This document shows, in pieces, positions 6,553 to 9,909 of a DNA stretch of 9,909 bases. The translations under genes and the position numbers were made by a program. Below the pieces are notes generated by a model. It was not told where the DNA came from. It saw nothing but the letters and a program-made list of their open reading frames with translations, and ran no database searches. The stretch is from Betaproteobacteria bacterium. GTDB taxonomy: Bacteria; Pseudomonadota; Gammaproteobacteria; Burkholderiales; Burkholderiaceae. Position 1 is the stretch's first letter, and each line of letters begins with the position of its first letter. Where the stretch lies: positions 1-9,909 of the forward strand of contig JAGWXN010000113.1 in the NCBI GenBank assembly GCA_018969885.1, in the 5' to 3' direction.

Positions 6553-7700
6553 CTTACCGAGCGCTTCAATTGTTCGATTGCCCACGCCACATGCTCGCGT
6601 ACCACCGCCGAGGGATGAGCCGCGCGCGCGGCAAGCGCGGCAAGAAGAGCGGCTCGCTCATCGGTTGACTGGGGATCGGCGTTGCCAATTGCGACAGCAA
6701 GATTACGCAACCAGCGTTCATGACCGATCCGGCGGATCGCACTGCCCGCCGTACGCTCGGCAAAAGTCGCCTCATCCCAGGCAAACAAGTCAACCAGAAG
6801 CGCTGAGTCCAGACCCTGACGGGGCGCGAATTCGCTGACGCTCGACGGCTGGGCAAATTTGTTCCACGGACACACCAGCTGACAATCGTCGCAACCAAAA
6901 ATTCGGTTGCCAATCAGTGGCCGAAGCGCCTCAGGAATGCTGCCCGCGTGCTCGATCGTCAGATAGGCGATGCAGCGCCGGGCATCCAGCCGATACGGCG
7001 CAATGATCGCTCGGGTTGGGCATACCTCAATGCAGCGGCTGCAACGACCACAGCGGTCGGGCTCGGGCGTCTGCTCGGCAAGGGGCAGGTCCGTATAGAG
7101 GGTACCGATGAAACTCATTGATCCGCGGCGGCGGTCGATGAGAAGGGTGTGCTTGCCGCGCCAACCCAGGCCTGCGCGCGTGGCGAGTTCAACCTCCATC
7201 ACCGGGGCCGAGTCGCAAAAGGCGCGATAACCGAACGGGCCGATTGCCTCACCAATCCGGTCGGCCAGACGCTGCAGGCGTTGCCGCACCACCTTGTGGT
7301 AGTCACGACCCAGCGCGTACCGCGCAACAAATGCGCGTCCGTCATCGGCAAGCGTCGACCAGGCCTGGTCGCGCCATTGGGGCGCGTGGGGCGTGTACTC
7401 GAGCGTCACCATCAGCGCGCTCACCGCACCCGGCATCAGTTCCTCGGGATGCCCGCGCAGCCGCTCGTGGCGCGCCATGTAGTCCATGTCACCGTGCATG
7501 CCGGCGGCGAGCCAGGCTCGCAGTCCCGATCGAACGTCCTGCGAGAGCGTGAGTCGCGCCGCACCGAGGGAGGAAAAGCCGAGCTCAGCCGCCCAGCGCT
7601 GCAGCTGCGACAAATCGGGGAGCGGCGTGGCGGCGGGGAGCGGCGTGGCGGCGGGGACCGCCGCGGCCCCGCGCCGAGGGGAATTCGTTGATCCGGTCAT
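6546..7700 (-). CDS. queG: Epoxyqueuosine reductase QueG
   Basis: QueG reduces epoxyqueuosine to queuosine at the wobble base of GUN tRNAs, using cobalamin and two [4Fe-4S] clusters. In the 384-residue protein the proposed acid residue is D163 (FCDSAPVMEVELA). Cluster ligands are C217, C220, C223 and C227 (CGRCSRCIEVCP), C243, and C270, C273 and C277 (CDDCQLVCPWNKF). The C-terminal region (about 300-380) resembles the HEAT-like helical tail. Against E. coli QueG as remembered, D163 is about 29 residues later, because of an N-terminal extension rich in Ala and Pro with the hexapeptide PAATPL repeated. The ATG at 7698-7700 has no Shine-Dalgarno. A TTG at 7611-7613 would remove the extension but has none either, and the promoter position favours the ATG. 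Confidence 0.95.
   Translation of the reverse strand: MTGSTNSPRRGAAAVPAATPLPAATPLPDLSQLQRWAAELGFSSLGAARLTLSQDVRSGLRAWLAAGMHGDMDYMARHERLRGHPEELMPGAVSALMVTLEYTPHAPQWRDQAWSTLADDGRAFVARYALGRDYHKVVRQRLQRLADRIGEAIGPFGYRAFCDSAPVMEVELATRAGLGWRGKHTLLIDRRRGSMSFIGTLYTDLPLAEQTPEPDRCGRCSRCIEVCPTRAIIAPYRLDARRCIAYLTIEHAGSIPEALRPLIGNRIFGCDDCQLVCPWNKFAQPSSVSEFAPRQGLDSALLVDLFAWDEATFAERTAGSAIRRIGHERWLRNLAVAIGNADPQSTDERAALLAALAARAAHPSAVVREHVAWAIEQLKRSVSA
7617..7657. repeat. 18-bp tandem repeat, about 2.3 copies, in the 5' end of queG
   Basis: The unit GGGGAGCGGCGTGGCGGC (plus strand) occurs at 7617-7634 and again without mismatch at 7635-7652, followed by the first five bases of a third copy at 7653-7657. In the queG frame it encodes PAATPL twice. 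Because the unit is a multiple of three, copy-number change would lengthen or shorten the QueG N terminus without a frameshift. Confidence 0.85.
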
Positions 7701-7706
7701 GCGGTC

Positions 7707-7737
7707 ATTCTAGGAGGGTCGGGTACATTGCCGACAA
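7707..7737 (-). promoter_or_regulatory. Predicted queG promoter placing the transcript start at the ATG
   Basis: On the minus strand TAGAAT (7712-7707) matches five of six -10 bases. TTGTCG (7737-7732) is a 4-of-6 match for -35, but at a long 19-bp spacing. Six bases separate the -10 from the ATG at 7700, so transcription would start at or within a base or two of the initiation codon. This fits the absence of a ribosome binding site. The opposite strand over the same bases reads CATTCT (7706-7711), which keeps the key A and T, so weak divergent transcription toward tsaE is possible. Confidence 0.45.
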
Positions 7738-7771
7738 AGTCCTCGCCAGACGCCCCCTGAACGAACCCCGC

Positions 7772-8335
7772 ATGTCACCCTCTGCCCCTGTCCCCACCCG
7801 CGGCTGCGCTCCGCTTCACGCCCAGGGAATGCTCGCAGGCGTGGACGCCACGCACCGGCTTGCCGCTGAGATCGCAACCCGCCTCACGCCAGGGTTTCGT
7901 CTCTATCTGAGCGGTGATCTGGGCACAGGCAAAACCACCCTGGTTCGCGAACTGCTGCGGGCGCTGGGTCACCAGGGTCGCGTTGCCAGTCCCACCTACG
8001 CCCTGATCGAACCTTATAATCTGTCGAGGTTTGATCTTCATCATTTTGATTTTTATAGGCTCACACACCCGAGTGCTTGGCGTGATGCAGGCTTTGAAGA
8101 CGCTTTCGACAGCCAGACCGTGGTGGTCGTCGAGTGGCCCGAACACGCGGGCGATGGCTTGCCGGCGCCCGATTTGCATCTTTCGCTATCCGCCGACCCT
8201 GGCCAGGCTGAGGACGTGCGCGGACTTACCGCGACCGCCTTCAGCGAACGGGGGCAAGCTTGTCTGAACGCGCTCCGCGACGCCGGCTTCTGCGCCACGG
8301 TGCCGTCGCCGGACTGGGGTTACGAAGCGCGCTGA
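7772..8335 (+). CDS. tsaE: tRNA t6A synthesis ATPase TsaE
   Basis: TsaE is the small ATPase that drives turnover of the TsaB-TsaD complex in t6A37 formation. The 187-residue protein has the P-loop GDLGTGKTT (48-56), SPTY (73-76), HHFDFYRL (90-97) and the family's EWPEHA (121-126). The usual length is about 150-165. The excess is an N-terminal stretch of about 20 residues and a C-terminal tail of about 30 residues that overlaps amiC. The ATG at 7772 is preferred. An ATG at 7829 would give a family-length start but has an AGGGA almost touching it, which is too close, and the frame is also open upstream to about 7688. TAGGAGGG at 7711-7718 looks like a ribosome binding site but has no usable in-frame start close behind it. 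So the exact start is uncertain. queG is divergent, with a 71-bp gap. Confidence 0.92.
   Translation: MSPSAPVPTRGCAPLHAQGMLAGVDATHRLAAEIATRLTPGFRLYLSGDLGTGKTTLVRELLRALGHQGRVASPTYALIEPYNLSRFDLHHFDFYRLTHPSAWRDAGFEDAFDSQTVVVVEWPEHAGDGLPAPDLHLSLSADPGQAEDVRGLTATAFSERGQACLNALRDAGFCATVPSPDWGYEAR
8012..8059 (+). promoter_or_regulatory. AT-rich patch inside tsaE with a promoter-like sequence for amiC
   Basis: Sixteen tsaE codons (81-96) contain 15 G/C out of 48 bases in otherwise very GC-rich DNA. Within it, TTGATC (8031-8036, 4 of 6 for -35) is followed after exactly 17 bp by TATAGG (8054-8059, 4 of 6 for -10). An intact TATAAT lies at 8015-8020 but lacks a -35 at normal distance. A start near 8066 would give amiC a leader of about 190 bases. 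The codons used here (AGG twice, TTT, TAT, CAT, GAT) are unlike those on either side although the protein segment is the conserved RFDLHHFDFYRL. Confidence 0.4.
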
Positions 8336-9606
8336 TCGCAAGTGGTCAGCTCGCACTCGATCTGGGATTCGCGCAAGCGGCAAGCGTGCTCGCGATGCGC
8401 GTATGGCCGGCCCCCGACTACACCCGTATTGCCTTCGAACTCGACACGCCGCTGAAGGCTACGCAACGGCTGCAGGCCTCGCCACCGCGCCTCATCATCG
8501 ACATGGAGGGCGTCACCGCACCGCCAGAACGGCTCGCCTCGATGCTGCCAAGAGTGGACCCAGGCGACCCGGTATTGTCGGCTGCGCGCTTCAGTGCGGT
8601 CAAAGCGCGCACCATCCGGCTTGAACTCGATCTGAAAACCGGCGTCACACCCGACGTCTTCACCCTGCCGCCCGTTGCCGCCTACCGGCATCGACTGGTG
8701 ATCGATCTCTATCCGGCGGTTCGGCACGACCCGCTGAGGGAACTTCTGGACGACCGACGTCGGGCACAGGCAGACCGGGCGCCAGGCGATCCGGTCAACG
8801 ACCTGCTCGGATCGCACGCCAATCCAGGCACCGCGCCCCGCGACCCGGCGCCCCGTGCGCAGAGTCCGCGTCATCCGCCGCGCAGCACCGCCCCCCCCGG
8901 CGTCTTCACGATCGCGGTGGATGCCGGGCATGGCGGCGAAGACCCGGGCGCGATCGGTCCAGGGGGCACCCAGGAGAAAGACGTGGTGCTCGCGATCGCC
9001 CGCCGGCTTCATGCGCAGATCAGCCAGCAGACCGACATGCGTAGCGTCATGATTCGCTCGGGCGATTATTTCGTGCCGCTCGGGCAGCGCGTGGCGCGCG
9101 CACGGCGGGCGCGTGCCGATTTGTTCATCTCCATTCATGCCGACGCGTATATCGAGCCGCACGCACGGGGCGCGTCGGTCTATGTGCTCTCCGAACGCGG
9201 CGCGAGCAGCACCTCGGCGCGCTGGCTCGCCGATCGAGAAAACGGCGCCGATCAGATTGGCGGCGTCAATCTAGCCGCGCGTGACCGCGAGCTGCGACGG
9301 GTGCTGCTCGACTTGTCAACCAGCGCGCAGATCCGCGATTCAGCCAAGCTCGCTGCTGAAGTGCTGCGCCAGCTCGAGCAGGTGGGGCGGCTTCATAAGC
9401 GCGACGCCGAGCAGGCCGCCTTTGCAGTCCTGAAGGCGCCCGATATCCCGTCGATCCTGGTTGAAACCGCGTTCATCAGCAATCCGGATGAGGAGCGGCG
9501 CCTGTCCGATCCCCAGCATCAGAGCCGGCTGGCCGAGGCGATCTTCAGCGGGATCCGTTCGTATCTGGTCCGTCACGCGGCGGCGCCGCGGAACCCGGCT
9601 GCGTAA
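8260..9606 (+). CDS. amiC: N-acetylmuramoyl-L-alanine amidase AmiC
   Basis: A periplasmic zinc amidase that cuts the stem peptide from murein at the septum during daughter-cell separation. The 448-residue protein has a twin-arginine export signal (PRRRLLRHG at 6-14, hydrophobic stretch to about 40, likely cleavage near AQA-A). An AMIN domain follows (about 43-152), which targets the septum. Next is a Pro/Arg-rich linker (about 153-213), then the Amidase_3 domain (about 215-440). Zinc ligands are H224 (DAGHGGEDPG), E239 (TQEKDV) and H293 (SIHAD), and E402 is the catalytic glutamate (LVETAFISNPDEE). The start is TTG at 8260, with GGGGG five bases upstream. It is needed to include the Tat signal, and no ATG or GTG serves. 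It overlaps tsaE by 76 bp and the convergent dedA by 62 bp. mutL, its usual betaproteobacterial follower, is absent. Confidence 0.95.
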   Translation: MSERAPRRRLLRHGAVAGLGLRSALIASGQLALDLGFAQAASVLAMRVWPAPDYTRIAFELDTPLKATQRLQASPPRLIIDMEGVTAPPERLASMLPRVDPGDPVLSAARFSAVKARTIRLELDLKTGVTPDVFTLPPVAAYRHRLVIDLYPAVRHDPLRELLDDRRRAQADRAPGDPVNDLLGSHANPGTAPRDPAPRAQSPRHPPRSTAPPGVFTIAVDAGHGGEDPGAIGPGGTQEKDVVLAIARRLHAQISQQTDMRSVMIRSGDYFVPLGQRVARARRARADLFISIHADAYIEPHARGASVYVLSERGASSTSARWLADRENGADQIGGVNLAARDRELRRVLLDLSTSAQIRDSAKLAAEVLRQLEQVGRLHKRDAEQAAFAVLKAPDIPSILVETAFISNPDEERRLSDPQHQSRLAEAIFSGIRSYLVRHAAAPRNPAA

Positions 9607-9909
9607 GGGCACGGCGCCTGCGGAGCCAGCCAAGCAGCTGGCGCAACACTTCGAAGAGCGCGGGCAGCCCCGGGATGATGATCATGGCGAGCGTGACCCA
9701 CTGGAAGTGTTCCTTCACCCACGGCGTATTACCGAACACATACCCCAGCCCAGACAGGCTGATCACCCAAATGAGCGCGCCGACCACGTTGTAGAGCGTG
9801 AATTTCGAGCGCGTCATCTCGGCCACGCCCGCCACGAAGGGCGCAAACGTGCGGATAAAGGGCAAAAAACGGCCGATGATGATCGTCATGGCACCGTAAC
9901 GTTCGTAGA
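9545..9909 (-). CDS. DedA-family membrane protein, C-terminal part
   Basis: Partial gene: the 5' end lies beyond the right edge. In the visible frame the protein reads YERYGAMTIIIGRFLPFIRTFAPFVAGVAEM and continues with FTLYNVVGALIWV. This is the DedA (SNARE-associated) signature with the essential arginines of the RFxPxxRTxAP loop and the later GxxxW segment. The frame stays open through the ATG at 9887-9889 to the edge, and that ATG is internal by comparison with the family, so the true start is outside. Two hydrophobic spans follow the motif, then a basic cytoplasmic tail (WLRRRRALTQPGSAAPP). DedA proteins include undecaprenyl-phosphate and phosphatidylethanolamine translocases and support membrane energetics, but which role applies here cannot be told. 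Its last 62 bp overlap the end of amiC in antisense. Confidence 0.93.
   Translation of the reverse strand, partial: YERYGAMTIIIGRFLPFIRTFAPFVAGVAEMTRSKFTLYNVVGALIWVISLSGLGYVFGNTPWVKEHFQWVTLAMIIIPGLPALFEVLRQLLGWLRRRRALTQPGSAAPPRDGPDTNGSR
9582..9618. repeat. Inverted repeat spanning the amiC stop codon
   Basis: GGCGCCG (9582-9588) and CGGCGCC (9612-9618) form a perfect 7-bp inverted repeat with a 23-base loop containing the amiC TAA. No T-run follows. The 9582-9606 part is also coding on both strands. Given the base composition, a chance origin is quite possible. Confidence 0.3.
9625..9642. terminator. Short hairpin just downstream of amiC (weak terminator candidate)
   Basis: GCCAGC (9625-9630), loop CAAGCA, GCTGGC (9637-9642): a perfect 6-bp stem 18 bases after the amiC stop, inside the dedA gene. 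No T-run follows on the plus strand, so intrinsic termination would be weak. Confidence 0.25.

Noticed and set aside
5815..6585. Open frame of 256 codons on the minus strand opposite the AEC permease
   Set aside because: It reads as a highly charged, Arg, Gln and His rich sequence with no family resemblance, while the plus-strand frame is a convincing membrane transporter.
7728..7760. Ten-codon open frame starting TTG nine bases after AGGAGGG, a possible leader peptide upstream of tsaE
   Set aside because: The spacing to the ribosome-binding-like site is good, but the start is TTG, there is no attenuator hairpin or codon bias in the peptide, and a chance match is likely at this length.
8015..8020. 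Perfect TATAAT in tsaE as a stand-alone promoter
   Set aside because: The only good -35 match upstream, TTGCCA at 7983-7988, is 26 bp away, too far. It is kept only as part of the AT-rich patch.
1..9909. CRISPR array, transposon ends, rRNA or tRNA genes, riboswitch
   Set aside because: No regularly spaced repeats, terminal inverted repeats, tRNA cloverleaf or conserved riboswitch core were seen, and the coding density leaves little room for them.

Overview
The window is a gene-dense piece of GC-rich chromosome (by eye about two thirds G+C) from a proteobacterium. It is most likely a betaproteobacterium of the Burkholderiales type. The reasons are the queG/tsaE/amiC block, the wording of the YbaK protein ([13 protein letters not shown] near the start, VQCAL at the end) and the BaiN-type flavoprotein with the [11 protein letters not shown] variant. 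This is inference from remembered family sequences, not a database result. There is no rRNA, tRNA, CRISPR array, insertion sequence or prophage. Nothing here looks like a mobile or defence island.

Layout from left to right. (1) 1-364, minus: start of a BaiN/HI0933-family flavoprotein, cut by the window edge. (2) 382-1422, plus: tsaD, the catalytic subunit of tRNA t6A synthesis, divergent from baiN with only 17 bp between the start codons. (3) 1434-5624, minus: a five-gene run read right to left as xerD, panE-like reductase, ybaK, plsY, ROK kinase (mak-like). Spacings are short: 108 bp, a 4-bp overlap, 46 bp and 15 bp. (4) 5623-6537, plus: an AEC-family permease whose ATG shares bases with the xerD ATG. 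(5) 6546-7700, minus: queG, tail to tail with the permease. (6) 7772-9606, plus: tsaE and amiC, overlapping by 76 bp. (7) 9545-9909, minus: C-terminal half of a DedA membrane protein, overlapping the end of amiC by 62 bp and running off the right edge.

Functionally this is housekeeping. tsaD and tsaE belong to the t6A37 tRNA modification machine, queG performs the last step of queuosine synthesis at tRNA position 34, and ybaK clears misacylated tRNA. So four genes concern tRNA quality. plsY (phospholipid synthesis), amiC (septal murein hydrolase) and dedA (membrane lipid homeostasis) concern the envelope. xerD resolves chromosome dimers.

I do not see a new multi-gene system. The unusual material is in the control regions. 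The 17-bp baiN/tsaD gap holds a symmetric -10-like element placed exactly so that both divergent transcripts would begin at their start codons. A similar arrangement sits in front of queG. Inside tsaE there is a 48-bp AT-rich patch (15 of 48 G/C) with a promoter-like sequence that could feed amiC. Every intergenic gap is under 110 bp, so there is no long non-coding stretch to describe.
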